A stretch of DNA of 64,000 nucleotides, from the NCBI GenBank assembly GCA_050084985.1, contig JBITNC010000001.1, forward strand, positions 107,508,001 through 107,572,000, read 5' to 3'. Under the pieces are notes generated by a model. The model saw only the letters and a list, made by a program, of their open reading frames with translations. It did not search any database and was not told the DNA's origin. This DNA is from Nageia nagi (taxonomy: Eukaryota > Pinophyta). Each line of letters starts with the position of its first letter. Position 1 is the stretch's first letter. The position numbers and the translations under genes are program-made. This document shows positions 12,555 through 26,039 of this stretch, in pieces.

Positions 12555-13194
12555 CACTACATAAAAGAAGAAATAAAAATGGTAATAATATATTTTTTTA
12601 ATTATGATGAAAAATTGATGCTTTATGAGTCAATACCTTGATGCTTTTTGATTAAATTACTTGATGTTTTAAGAGTTAATTTTTTGACGCTTCATGACTC
12701 AACACTATGATGCTTTTCGAGTCATTTAATTGATAATTTAGGAGTCAATTTTGTGATGCTTTATGAGTCAACACTATGATGATTTTTTATTCATTTTTAT
12801 GATGCTTTATGATTTAACACCCTGACACTTTTGGAGTCATTTCATTGATGTTTTAGGATTCAATTTTTTTATGCTTCATGAGTCAAAACTTTGATGCTTT
12901 TTGATTCATTTAATTTACATTTTAGGATTCAATTTTATGATGTTTTATAAGTCAACACCTTGATGCTTTTGAGTAATTTTTTTGATGTTTTGTACATCAA
13001 GGTTGATGCATTATGCATCCCTATGATGATGCATTGGATGATGAAGAAAATAAATTTTATGATATTTTTCTTAACACATGGGTTGATACTCCCCTTATTG
13101 TCACATGAGGTAGCAATTTGATGCTAAAAAAAGAAGAAAAATATATTGATGTTTGATGCATTGGATGATGCAAAATCTATTATATGTAGTAGTG
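12555..13194. mobile_element. Complete short non-autonomous CACTA element (640 bp)
   Basis: The left terminus reads CACTACATAAAAG. The right terminus, read on the other strand, is CACTACTACATATAATAG. The element is bracketed by ATA at 12,552-12,554 and ATA at 13,195-13,197, the 3-bp target duplication expected of this superfamily. It has no coding frame. Its interior is dominated by a subterminal repeat array, and two copies of GATGCATTGGATGATG lie at about 13,029 and 13,155. It probably moved with help from a TNP2 transposase supplied elsewhere. Confidence 0.8.
12611..12990. repeat. Subterminal ~69-bp repeat built of ~23-bp motifs
   Basis: Copies start near 12,617, 12,687, 12,756, 12,802, 12,870 and 12,939. 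Spacings are about 70, 69, 46, 68 and 69 bases. Each full unit is three variants of TGATGCTTTATGAGTCAA-like 23-mers, and the 46-base step lacks one of them. Subterminal motif arrays in CACTA elements are known binding sites of the element's DNA-binding protein; that role here is inference. Confidence 0.8.
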
Positions 13195-13487
13195 ATAAAT
13201 TTTTTAGTTTGTTTAATTTTTAAATTTAGGGCTAACAACTTGACTCAAAAATATCATCCAAGTCTAGAATAGCCATGATGCTATTTGCATAGCTACCAAA
13301 CTAACAATAAATCACTCATGACTAAATAATGTTTTCAAATAAATTAGTTCAAGAGCATGTCTATTTTTGACTAAGTATTAGGTTATCGATGATTGGGTAT
13401 AGGATGTAAATAATTAGTTTAGATCTCTGATGACTAGGATCAATCACCAATGATTGGTCATTTATGATAACTTTTACTATTTTGAGT

Positions 13488-14030
13488 GATGACATCACAC
13501 TATTTGGATTAATCGATGGGAGATGTTCATAACTATATATTCAACAAACCTTACCAATTTTATGTGATGATGTCATACTTTTTAGGAGAAATTAGTTGGA
13601 GATGTTCATAACTCTATTTTCAACAAACCCCACCAATTTTGTGTTGACATCACATTATTTGGGAGAAATCAATAGGATATGTTCATAACTCTATATTCAA
13701 CAAATCTCACCAAATTTATGTGATGACATCATACTTTTTAAGAGAAGTCAATGGGAGATATTCATAACTCTATATTCAATAAAACCCACCAATTTTGTGT
13801 GATGATGACATACTTTTTGGAAGAAATCAATGAGTTCATAACTCTATATTCAACAAACCCTACTAGTTTTATGTGATTACATCACACTTTTTGGAAGAAA
13901 TTGATGGAGATATTCATAACTATGTATTCAAAAGACCTTGCTAATTTTGTATGATGATGTCACACTTTTCTAGAGAAATCAATAGGTGATAAGTTCCATA
14001 GATATTCAACAATACTCACCAAGGTAAAGA
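13488..14030. repeat. ~78-bp tandem satellite, about seven copies
   Basis: The marker GATGACATCACAC or a close variant occurs at 13,488, 13,566, 13,642, 13,722, 13,801, 13,875 and 13,953, a period of 74-80 bases. Each copy also carries TTCATAACTCTATATTCAAC and CCCACCAATTTT. The array is flanked by a second direct repeat: the GGATCAATCACCAATGATTG region at about 13,390-13,480 resembles 14,170-14,260. Confidence 0.85.
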
Positions 14031-14339
14031 TTGTAGGGGGAGGTGAACACTTGGGTCCACTTAATCAAGGGTTAATAAACTCCAAGACTCATCAACATGT
14101 TGAATGCAACTCATTTACACATGGAAGTAGTAGTTTGTGCTCAAGTTATAAGATGCCAAAAATTGGTTTGAGCCCTTAGCGATTGATTTGGATCCTTGAT
14201 GATTGGGATTGATCGCTAGTAATTGCTCATTTATTATAACTATTATAATAAATGTTAATTTTGGTCCCTTTTCATTCAATTTTTGAATGAGTATCATTTT
14301 TTGAGTGTCTATAGATATGATGCCCTCCATGCTTTTTGA

Positions 14340-16035
14340 TTAAGAAAATTATATCTCGTATGATTTCCCAAAGCACACCCTTTACAAATAGTCTTTTGTT
14401 CCTTTAGCTTTGGCAAATCATAAACCATATCATGAGATGTAATTGTTGACTAAGATGTAGTAATTTTTATACACACTTTCATATCAAATTCATAGATATA
14501 ATTTTAATGAATGATTTCTAATACTAGAAATCTATCTCTAGAGAAGGCTAGTTCCTATCAGGATTGGACTAGGATTTACAAAGTAAAGGTGTAAAAAATA
14601 AAGTTGCAAGACTAAATAAAAATTAAAATGCTAAGTTAGTGGGTGCAAATAAGAAAAATAAATATCCAAACTAGCAAATTCATCCATTATATAATAATAC
14701 AATCTAATCAGAGAGTTTAATTTTATAGCCACCAAATAATATGTGACATTCCAAGTAACAATACTCTACAAGCACTCTACAAATATGAATTAAATAATGA
14801 TAATCTCTCATAGTACATGAAGTGAAAATAAACATATCACACAACCATTTAAGAATAATGATAAATAAATTATATTTAGGAGATAAAGAAGCAAATTACA
14901 TTTCATTATCATTGGTGTTAGTATAAAAAAAGTGTAATATCTACTATATCCAACTCCTTCTCCTTCAATGGAGGTAATACTTATAGTTTTTCTCTTGAAA
15001 ATATATTCTAGATAATCTTTGAAAAACTCTAATAGATTAAAATATATGTAACTAACTAACTAGATATTTATAAAGTATTAGATTTGATTCTTTGATAAAT
15101 TTACAACTCAGATTAAATATACAAAGATCTGGATCATTATTCTACATGTATTAACATCCTTCATCTTTTCCAAAACTTGAAGACCTAAATCTATATTTGA
15201 AATTATCTTCTTAGAATGAAAATATATTTTACCTAGGTTTTAGCAATATATACAAGCATATGAATTCAAACAAACCCATTAGAACTAGATACAGATGTAA
15301 AATACACTATTTCAGTAGAATGCTCTAGATATGCTTTGATATGGATGGTTGAAACTTGAATATTAAAACCAAAACACTTCAATTGGTTGATCTTACTATT
15401 ATTCTTCATGACATGTGATTAAACCACCTTCTATAGGGCTAGAACTAAAGAAAATGAGTTATTTAATTTTCTTATTATTCTGATAGAATTTGGTCACTCC
15501 ACTTTGCTCTATCTCTACCAAAATCAAATGCTCTACAAAACATTATAAAATGTCTAAGTATAACATTATTTATATTTCATCATCATACCAAAAAACTATA
15601 TTCATCTAAATACTATTAGATCTCTACCAAAATTGAAAATTATAAGAAATGCTAAAAAATGACTAAGTACCAACTCTATCTTATTTTATCACTATTCCAA
15701 CAACTTTAATATTGCTAGATCTCTACCAAAATCAAACACTATGATAAATGTTCAAAATTGACTAAGTGTAAACATTCTATCAAATAGTAAAGGATAAAAA
15801 ATATCATACCCATACAAAAATATTTTTATTTCTCTAAAGATATGTATCAGTATACATTATGGCAACCAGTTAGTGGATTTGTATCATCAAATATTGAACT
15901 CAAATAAAATTGTAAAAATTTGTAAAAAAATTCTATCAACTTGTATAAATGTTTACAAATAAAATTGAGTATGCAAATAAGTAAATAAGCAAATATCTAC
16001 AAACTCAATATTATATGTATTTAAGCTACATATAA
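14340..16035. other. A+T-rich stretch without gene; ~105-bp repeat at 15,505-15,800
   Basis: No coding frame or element boundary was recognised. Between 15,505 and 15,800 a unit beginning ATCTCTACCAAAATC occurs near 15,511, 15,620 and 15,719 and contains a shared AATG-CTAAGTA segment. This is a diverged three-copy tandem repeat of about 100-110 bases. Confidence 0.55.
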
Positions 16036-16039
16036 CAAT

Positions 16040-16801
16040 TTATTCTAGATAACAATAAACAAAATAACCAATTCAAAAGTGTAATTGTACCAACCAAGAC
16101 TGTAATTTGTGTACTTACCTCATGGAATGTACCTGACAACGAAAGATGCAGATGTTGGTGATGTACTGATGATGAGCTACCTTTCCAACAATGTCGTGAC
16201 TTGCGAGGATGCAACAAGAGGACCACGGGCGATCCATTTCAATGATATAAGAGCATCAACGGTGTTCTTCTGTTCATAAAGGAGCACCGATGGCCTTCAT
16301 TTGATGGTTTTAACCTCTCAATTAAGTCCAAAACTTCAATACGGATGTCTTAGATAGCAGTGTGATATCAGAATAGATCATGCATGTTAGGATAGCTCGT
16401 GAAAGGAAGCACACAAACCACAGCCTTGTAGGCGGTACCAAGAGATACCTTAAGGGGTAGCCACTTACAAGACCATACGTGGGATCATGTGTATCCTTGT
16501 TATATGGACTTACTATTAGATCCCTTATTTATATAGATAATAGATAATACAACCCATGGGTCGGCATGCATCTACATAAATAAGGATAATTCACAATATT
16601 CAAGATAAACACACCAATAACAAGATAATTCATGCAATATTCAAGATAATCCATGCAATATTCAAGATAATCATTACGAAATTCATATTCAAGATAAACA
16701 TTGATATTATCACTTTAATACATTCAAGACATACATTTAGGCCAAGCATATTTCATTAATTTATTGATTTTAAAACATAAATTCATTTTTATGTGTTAAC
16801 A
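16040..16801 (-). repeat. 3' LTR of gypsy element A
   Basis: The first base is 16,801, where the minus strand reads TGTTAACACATAAAAATG, a typical gypsy LTR start. Next come short tandem copies of AATATTCAAGATAAT (about 16,595-16,700) in the U3-like part. A TATA motif lies at 16,523-16,540, and a CpG-containing, higher-G+C downstream part covers about 16,450-16,120. The LTR lies directly downstream of the long 3' ORF of the same element. The distal end is uncertain, because no second copy of this LTR is in the window to define it. Confidence 0.65.
16523..16540 (-). promoter_or_regulatory. TATA box of the element A LTR
   Basis: On the minus strand the motif is TATCTATATAAATAAGG. Its position about 260 bases inside the LTR is normal for an LTR promoter; transcription would start near 16,495. 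Confidence 0.5.
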
Positions 16802-16859
16802 ATAAAAATATACCTCAAGCTGCTCCATGTTTAGGTAAAATTATGAGTACCTTTGACCA

Positions 16860-19800
16860 TTTTGCATTTGTCAAATATTCCATATCTTGAATAACTTGAG
16901 CTAATGAAACAAATTGATTAATAGCTTTTAAGCTAATATTTAGCTTCATATTGGCTAGTTTTGTTGCCATTTTCCTATATTGGTCATTTCTTGTATAAAG
17001 TTTAGGAACTTATCTTCAAAATTATCATCTTTCCAATCTACAAAAGTTTTATCTACCTTCTATGCCTAGTTATTATATGACTTCATCCCATCGAGTGTAT
17101 AAACACTATTATCTTCCTTATATAGGGGAGATATCTTATTTATATCAAAAACCTTTAGGGAATTATTTAATTTATTCATTTTTTATGTTAATGACTTCAT
17201 ACATTTTTTATGCATAACATTAGGTCATATAAATGAGCCACATTTTGTGTCATAGCTAAAATTTGTTCATGAGAATCATCAGTATCTATATCTATTACTT
17301 ATTTCTTATTCATTACCTTGATGATCTCTTGATTTTCATTATTTATTTTAACAATTATGCTCTTTTTTGTCAAAAACAACTTTATACTTATCTAACCACT
17401 TATCACAATATATTACATACTCTATGACATATTGTAACAAATCAAAAATTGGAACTACTTTACCCCAATAATTTAACTTAATGCCCTTTAATGCTTCAAT
17501 TGATAACCATGTTAGCATTAGTGCTTGTGTTTGTTAGGCAAGAGTTTTTCCTTGAGATTTTAACTTTTATTCAAACTTTGACTTTGCTTTTACAAAATTC
17601 TCTATTGTTGTCTATAAATATGCATCCCTTTTTGTTCAAGTGTCCTGCAAAACCTTAAAATCATCTTGAAGCTTCTTCTTATGGTCTTCTAGTATTTTAT
17701 ATTATGCCTCATTAAACTTTAGAGAAGGCTTTAATGAATCAATTTCAAGCTCAAAGGCCTCTATATAGTTGTTTTTCATGTTAAGTTTAATTCCCTTAGC
17801 TTTTAGCTCTTCTTCTTTTTCTTCCACATCTTTAGTTAGTTTAGAAGAATGTGTTGCCTTTTGTAACTCTTGACTTTTTTTTATGCAAAAAGGTGATCTA
17901 TGTTAGATGAAATTTTTCCTTCTCATATACAATAGCATATTGCCTCTCCATCTTATCTACTTTTCATTCCAAAATTATTACATCTACATCCATAAGGGTC
18001 ATGTTGGTTTTCATAATTTTCCTCTTATCCATCTAGCTAATTTTATCTGACCTAAGCTATAAAGAAATTCCATGAACATAAGAATATTGTTATGAAGATT
18101 GGTCTATTTGTTTAGTTGAAATTTTGAGAACCTACTTTTGAATATTTACAACTATGTCTAGTTGGATTTAGGTAGGAATTTTTTGTTATTTCTATTTCAT
18201 TTTCTCAAATCATTCTTGGTTATATTTATCAATTTTACTAAAATCTATTACTTATTTAGAATTATCTAACCTTTGTACTAAAATAAGAGGAATTACTATT
18301 ACAATATCTTCATCATTATCAAATTCAGCACTCACCTCTTTTTAATTGGAGTTGCATGGCATTGTATCCATTGGAGAAGGAATATATTAAACTTGATCTA
18401 GAGTTTGCTTCTCTTCTTGGATTATTGAAGAAGTTTTCCTCTTCTTTTGTACATGATTTTCAAGTTTTGATTTATCCTTGGAGGAATATTACTTTCTATG
18501 GCTCCTCGTTTTTACAATCAAAGGATGAGCATTTTCTATATCCTTGCCTTTACTAACTTCTAGCTTATCAACCCAATGTCATCCTTTGTAGACTCATCAC
18601 TTTCAGTAGTTGATCCTTTAAGGATAATCTTCATAAGTTTTGGCCTTATGGTTTTTACCCTTATTTAATATTTTATATATTTTCTTAGGGTCTTTAACTT
18701 TTATTTTTTTTATAGTCTTTTTCCCAAGAGTATCCTCCTTTTCTAGAGGCTTAGACAATGTAGCATCTTTCTTCTCCTACTTCTTTCTTTATTTTCTTCA
18801 TCATTAACAAAATTCCTTTGCATTTTCTTCATATATTCAATGTCCTTATAGGATATAGTTATCTCTTTAACCCAATCCTTCATGGAAGATTCCATCAACT
18901 TTGGACCTTCTCCATGCATGTGCTACTTTTTCAACAATGCTTCTTCTTTTGGAGTTAACTTATTCTTTCCTTCTTTAGCCTCTAAAAATTTTATTACTAT
19001 TTTGGAACTTTTCTTCTTCAAATATTTTATCTTTTTTGATGTATATTATTTATCATAGGCTTCAAAAAAAACCTTATCTTTGTCACATATCTAAGGCAAA
19101 TACTTTTGCTTGTATTCAACCTTGTACTATATGAAGAATTTCCTTTTATGCTTAGAGAAATCAAAATTGTAGAGGTTATTTTACAAAGGTTTTAGCAAAA
19201 TCTTCTCTTTATTAGTGGTAGTTGCAAAATCAATTCTAATAACATATTTTTTCCTCCACAAAGTCATGCATTATGTCTCCAATAGAGAGTTTGGTAAAAA
19301 GGGTCCTATATTGGGATTATTCTAGTGATTTTCAAATTTATCCATGCACAACCTTACAAAATATAGAGCTTTTGAGTTACTAGATTTTAAGTGTGCAGTG
19401 AATACTCCTAATAGATCATATGGCTAAGAGAAAACAATTTATGATAATTGTAATTTTTTCATATTTATATTCAAATAATCCTAGCAATTCCTCTTGTGAG
19501 CTTTAATAGAATCCAAACCAATAGGGTATGTGTACAATCTCTTCTTCCCCTTAGGGACTTCCCACATAGTTTCTACATAATCTTCCTTTATAGTTACCTC
19601 CATGAAAAACAATCAATTTAAAACATAAAAAGTCAATTTTATAGCCTTGTCACAAAATTTGTCCAAGAAAATGAATGAATAATTATCTATGAAATAATAA
19701 TCCTCTTTTTTGAATTGATCCATTTTTAAATTTGACTGAGCTAACTTAGATAATCTAGGTAAAGTTTTGTCAAAAATGAAATTTAATGCTGCAAGAAATA

Positions 19801-20700
19801 TCTCATAAAATCTTAATAGGATCCATTAATGCACAACACCTAGGTCCACTTATTAACTCTCATTGAAGTACCAACTTCATTTATCTAACTAAGATGCAAT
19901 TCTGGATACACTTTTAGATGTTGATGAAGTAGAAATCAACATAGAAAAGAGGAGTAAAAAAGTTGGTTAAGCCTATCCTTATTTTCTAATTTGATATTTA
20001 ATCTATCATCTCGAACAAATCCTAGTAATATTTTCCATAATTCTTTATTTTTTGGTATGCTATTATGTCATGTTCTGATTGGATAATCTAAATGTGTTTC
20101 TCCCCATAAAGCACCATGATAATGATGAGAAAATAGGCCATGTTAGGTTTAAACCTTGAAATTCCATATATACTCTTCTTATTCATGATAGGATTTAGCA
20201 AATAAGAATTTAGCCAATCTAATGAGTACTTCTCTGTATCCTTGGTAGCTACCTTAACACTAGCCTAATCTAATGTACCATTTGGTTGATAAAAAGATTT
20301 GTACATGGTATCTCTACTAAAATTTAGAATAACATTTTCCTAGCTATTTTGTACATAATTAGATTCATGAAATGTTTTCTTGCTAAGGGAATATACATGA
20401 TAAGGGAAAGGGTGGCATCTTTCACATAAGAATGGAAGGATAAACTAGTATTGTAAATTAAATCCCATAATTGACTATCTTCAGCATTAGTAGCTTCTGA
20501 GAGTTTAATTTTTAAATCAACATGACTATTAAATATATTTGTGTTAAAAAAATTCTCATTCCTATTATTTACAGTACTTTCAATAGCTGTGAACTTACCT
20601 ATTTTTGTAGAATTATCAAATAAGAGCTAAAAATGAGCAAAATTGAAATTTGGGAAGACATAAACCTTAGGGATCTAGATGGCTCAAAAAATTGCAAAGG
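16860..20700 (-). pseudogene. Long extra 3' ORF of gypsy element A, function unknown
   Basis: Between the integrase and the 3' LTR the minus strand holds one long, mostly collinear but stop-ridden reading frame of roughly 1,200 codons. The N-terminal part (about 20,600-19,000) has blocks such as YSLDWLNSYLLNP and IYGISRFKPNMAY. The middle (about 19,000-18,550) is very basic, with KKTIKKIKVKDPKK. The part at about 17,930-17,540 is rich in charged heptad-like sequence (EKEEELKAKGIKLN and onward) and would form a coiled coil. I know no domain name for it. Its position after integrase is where env-like or other extra ORFs sit in some plant gypsy elements; no signal peptide or membrane span was seen. 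Stops of the TAA/TAG type suggest cytosine-deamination decay. Confidence 0.55.
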
Positions 20701-20899
20701 AAAAAAGGCTAAGAAAATAGATTTGAAATGGGATAAAGTAAATAAAATACATAACTACCCTATTTAATGCAAAAGATGCACCTCAAAAACTATGCACAAG
20801 AAATAAAATTAAATATATACATATAATATATACTTATATGGTTAAATAGTGATGTATAACTTCAAATATTGGTCATTGGTCATGATTAGAAGGACTTGG

Positions 20900-23800
20900 T
20901 CATCTATTCCTTTCAATTAAAATTCATTGTTCTAGATTTTTTTTTAATAATGTATGGTCTGGTCCATAGAGAATCAAACTTTCAATGGTGTCAAAAATTC
21001 ACTCTATCTTCATCCCATTTGAGAACCAAGTCACTAGATTTGAAAGAAATATTGGATGCATACTTTTTATCAAACCATCTCTTAACCATATTATTTTATT
21101 TTTGGATTTATTTGTAATAATTATCTTGGAGCTCATCTAAGTAGATCAAACCAAACATCCTTACCTAAAATGGGTTTGAATCATTCATCTCATATTGGTT
21201 AAGCAGTTGTAAAGTAGGTAACTTGATGTGAGATAGCAATATTGTTCTTTTCCCATAAACCAAAACATAAGGAGAATACCTTATATAAAACTTAAGTGAT
21301 CTAATCTTCCCATAGTGCAAGGTGAAGCTTTTTATCTTAGTCTTTTTTATTTTCATCAGCTATCCTCTTCAAGATTCTCAACAAATTTTTATATGTTGAT
21401 TCAACTAATCCATTACCTTGAGAGTAATAATTGTAAGAGGTTTTCCAATAAATGCCATACTTGAGAGAAAATTTTGAGACTTTGAATCCTAAAAACATCA
21501 AACCATTATCTAATATAATAGTATATGGAATACAAAATGTTGTTATGATTCTCTTCATGAAAGAGATAATTATATCTTGATCTTGGTATTTTATTACAGA
21601 AGCTTCAATCTATCTTGTAAAATAATATATAGTTGTTAAGATGAATCTATTTCCATATGATGAACCTATATTGATCAAGCCAATGAAATAAAGGCTCTAT
21701 TGCTAGAATGGTTCTTCTATAGTGATGGATCATAATGACATTGCTACCATTCTTCTCCTTCCCAAAAATTTGTGATATTTTTTACATTCTTTTACAATCT
21801 AAAATGAATCTATATACATGTATGGCCAATAATATCCTAAATGTAAATTTTTTGTAGTAGTAATATATCCTAAATAATATCCTCTAGAAAATCTAAAATG
21901 GAATTCCTTTAAAATTTTAGCAAATTTCTTTGGATATATGCATCTCAATGACATTCCATCATAATTCTTTTATACAATACATGATTTATCATATAATAAT
22001 TGAGCATATTTAATCTAAACCTTCTCCTTTGAGAAGCAATGAGTTTAAATGGTAACTTACCACTGTTAAAATAATTTTTTTTTCTTTTATAAGTTTTGAA
22101 ATTTTTCTATATTGAGTTTCCACTTTAACAATCATGATATGCTCTGATATGTGATCATCATCCAACTAATTACAAAGAGCTCTCCCATTAACTACCTTGG
22201 TAGAAAATATTTCAACATCATATTTTAGAATCTTTGTAATCCATCTAGCTCTACCTTGATCCATTTCACCTTGTAGGATATAACTTTAAACATTTGGATG
22301 AATAGTAAGCACTAAAATTTTATTATGAGAAATATGATGCTTAAGTTTGTTAACAGCTTTCATTATTGTAAACACCCACTTTTCAATGAATCCATACCTT
22401 CCTTCAATATCATGTAGAGTTTGTCTAAAGAAATTTATATGGTGTTCATCATGATTATCTTATTTTTGAGCTAAAACTATTGCTATACTTTTCTTTGATC
22501 CATATGTATACAAAATGAATTCTTTTGGAAAATCTAAATTCTTTAAAACTAGAGCAAACATGATGGCTAATTTGATCCATTCAAAAGCCATGATTCAAAT
22601 GTGTCCACTTTAAAGGAAATTTATCTTTCAGTAGTTCTATTATTTGTGGAATAATTTCAAAAAAATCCTTGATGAATCTTTTCAAAAAATTTATCTAACC
22701 CAAAAAATCTTGTACTTTGTTTATGTTAAATGGAATGGTCATTTTGGAGATAACTTCCACTCTCTCTGGATCAATTAAAAATCTATCTCTTGAAATTACA
22801 TGACCTAGAAACTTTTCTTGATCCATAAAAAAATGGATTTCTTTGGATTCAACTATATTTTAAATTATTAACACTTCAAGAAAGTTTATTGAAGATGTTG
22901 CAAGTGATACTTCTTCTTTTACAAAAAAAATAGTGATATCATCTAAGTAAACTAAACTATTTTTTTATTAACTCCCTGAATACATGTCATATAGCTCTCT
23001 AAAAAGTTACTTTGGCATTGGATAAGCCAAATGACATTTGTTGAAAAGAAAATATGCCCCATTTTATGGTGAATATTGTCTTGTATTAATCTTCATCTTT
23101 CATCTAAATCTATTATACCCAAAGAAGCCATCAAGAAAAGAGAAACACTCTGATCCTACAATAGTATGTAGGATTTAATCCATAATAGGTAAAGGATAAT
23201 TATCTTTCAATGAGGCTCTATTTAAATTATGGAAATCTACATATAGCTTAATATCTTCATTATTCTTTTTAATTGGCACCAAATTATCAACCCAAGTAGA
23301 ATGTTTGATGGGGTGTATGATCCTTGCTTGAAATATTTTTTTAATTTTTTGTTGCATAACCACTTAAATCTTAGGATTCATTAGTCTTTATTTCTATTTA
23401 AAAGGATTTACCCCTTCAACCAACTCAATGGTGTGTTGAATAACATATTTGTCAAACATATTCAAGTCATCATAGCTCCATGCCATGATACCAATAAATT
23501 CCTACATGATTTCAATTATCTCTTTAATATCTTAATATGAGTTTTTGATACCAACTTTAAGAACTTTGTTAGGAGCTATCTCTAACTCTTTAAATTTCTT
23601 AGGAGAAGCTAAAATCCTTCCTTTTCTTAATTTATCATCTCTATTAAAGAGATATTCAAACATAATAATACCTTTAGGCAAAGTATTATTTTTGAACTTT
23701 ATAATGTCTTCTTCTTTGAATGCCTCAATCAGTGACTCTTGGTTGTTTGAACATAGTATTTATGTATCTAGGAAAGAGTTAATATCATTATCATCATCAA

Positions 23801-24240
23801 AAACCTACCAAAAATTATTTTTATCAAGAACAAAATGCTAGAAAATTAATTAAATACCTTTTCTTCTTATCCAATGATGTGTATGATCAAATCTTGATCC
23901 TTTTTTGGCTAAGGCATCAGCTTCACTATTTTGATCTCTAAGGACTACAATAAAATTTAGATAATCAAAGCTCTCTAATAAGTCTCATACTCTATTTTTG
24001 TATTTTTTCAAATAATTATGTTTAATAAACACTTATCAATCACTTGATTAATAATTAGTTCTGAATCATAGAAATAATAAAACATTTTATTTTCAACTTT
24101 TTGCTTGTTCGAACCCTAAGCATAGGGCTTCATACTTTGCTACATTATTTGTACAAATCCATGTAAGATGAAAAGAATACTTATTAGTTTTACCATAAGG
24201 GGATCTCAAAATAACCCCTACATCAACTCCATTCTTAGAC
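20900..24240 (-). pseudogene. pol of gypsy element A: RNase H-like, RT, RNase H, integrase
   Basis: Reading leftward, 24,240-23,880 is an RNase H-like domain placed before the RT, with GVILRSPYGKTNKYS, CTNNVAKYEALCLG and DSELIINQV. A linker follows, with EFIGIMAWSYDDLNMFDKY and IIQHTIEL-type sequence. The RT is at 23,450-22,600, with DNLVPIKKNNEDIKLYVDF and an intact VYLDD catalytic motif near 22,950. The native RNase H and tether are at about 22,600-22,190, with FILYTYGSKKS. The integrase is at 21,960-20,900, with the core block QGNGLVESTYKNLLRILK. Stops and shifts occur throughout. The protease lies beyond a 5.5-kb insertion at 29,701-29,970 and the gag at 55,475-56,170. Confidence 0.8.
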
Positions 24241-24375
24241 TTTGCTCCATGAGATGGATTATAATACAAGTTACATTATTATATTCAATAAATACTTAAG
24301 GTATCTAGGGATATCCTTAAGTATTAAGTGAATTACATTAAGATACCTTACAATAATGCATTATAAATTCTAACA
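24241..24375 (-). repeat. 3' LTR fragment of the copia-like element
   Basis: On the minus strand it starts TGTTAGAATTTATAATGC at 24,375, right after the polypurine tract AATGGGGAG. It aligns with 29,558-29,700 over its whole length, sharing ATACTTAAGGTAT and CTTAAGTATTAAG. It stops at 24,241, where gypsy element A coding sequence resumes. Confidence 0.75.
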
Positions 24376-26039
24376 CTCCCCATTAATGCAATATTTGGGT
24401 AAAGAGTGTAGAAGAAAAAGAGCGAAAGAGTAATAGAGTTATCCTCCATAAGAATACAAGAGGAGATGAGAAATTGTGAGAAAATAATAAAATTTAGAAT
24501 TTTCTACAAGGATCAACTACTTATAATGAATGGTTTACAATATAATCATTAACCATAAATAATTTCAATGTACAAGTAGTATTCAGACAACAAGTTGATA
24601 TGCTAAACCTTCACAAGCTTAGATACCTAAAGTAAGTAACCTGTAATCTTTAGAAGAAAACTACAAGCTACGAGAAGCTCATAACAAAACTAGTAAGATA
24701 CATCATTATATGCATAACATCAAAGATGATATACATCATCAATTATGATATCTAATAATATCACATGTGCATACTAACAAGTCCTAATATATTATATCAT
24801 ATGTGTAATATTCATATCCATGATATATAAATATCCAAATGTGCATAATATCAATGCACTAGTGATGCACTATCAAACAAGGATATACAAAATATTCATA
24901 AGTGCATAAAATGTACACAACATTATTACCAATCATATAATATTATATATATATATTATATATATATATATATATTATATTATAATAATATTATATTATT
25001 TATTTATTTTATTATAAATTATTTACATTTGTTTTTGGTATGAAGGTGTCATCATATCATAACATTTCATTTCTCCCACTTTATGATAACTTCACCTATC
25101 AAATACTCACATGATCATGTTACCTTAACCATGCCATAAATCATAAAATGCCAACCTCATCAAAAATATCATATAAAATGCATAAACCACATTTCAAAGA
25201 TGCATAAGTTCTTATCTATTTACAAGCATTTTGATTTGGAGGTTTAAGTTCTCCTTGAACAATATTGTAGCATAGATGAAGAAAAATCCACAATGTACAA
25301 ACTTGACTATGCCACTAGTCAAGATGCACAAGTAATAAAATGCCAACTTGAATATGCTACTATTCAAAATGCATATAATGGAATAAGGTAGTATTAATCC
25401 AAAAATATGGATTCAAATTCCATCAAAAAATTACAATTTTAGATAAGGGCAAACCTTTTTAATCACTTCAATAGTTTATAATCATGGAGGAGTGAACCTT
25501 TTTAACCACTCCAATAATTTGCAATTATGAAGGAAGAAAAACCTATTTAACCACTCCATAAATTAGAAAAAAAATAATATGGTATAAATTCATAAATATG
25601 GATACAACTTCCATAATAAGAAAGTAAGCAAATTTGGTAAAATAGTACACTATAAGTCATCACAAAGATGTTAAGCTAATACTTATAATCACTTGTTGTA
25701 TACATAATACAAAAATCTTCCTAAGGATGAAGTCATGACACAAATTCATATTTGAATCCTTCTTGAAGAAAATTTTACCAACCCAAGTTAATAAGGTTTA
25801 GGTAGAAATATTAATGAAGTTTTTATTTTGATGGAAAATAAGTGCAAAGTCACATCCAAAATTTACTCCTTGATAAATAAAATTCTTAGATTTTTAAATG
25901 AAGTTAATATCTCTCCTCCTTAAAGGTAACTTAATTATATCATATTACTAATCTCTATAAATTTAACTTAGTTAAGCTCATTTTAATAAAGGAAGAAAGT
26001 TTTCACTAATTCTCACTCAAAAAAGCATAATAATTTTAC

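Noticed and set aside
16026-16226. 66-codon minus-strand frame in G+C-richer DNA
   Set aside because: It lies in the downstream part of the element A LTR, after its TATA box; there is no family similarity and the competing frames are equally open.
16370-16400. TGATATCAGAATAG as a primer-binding site on the plus strand
   Set aside because: It matches TGGTATCAGAGC imperfectly and lies inside the LTR of a minus-strand element, with no LTR end before it.
24940-25020. Regular short repeats considered as a CRISPR-like array
   Set aside because: It is an AT microsatellite without spacers. The (AT)n tract at 31,680-31,778 is the same, and the genome is a plant's.
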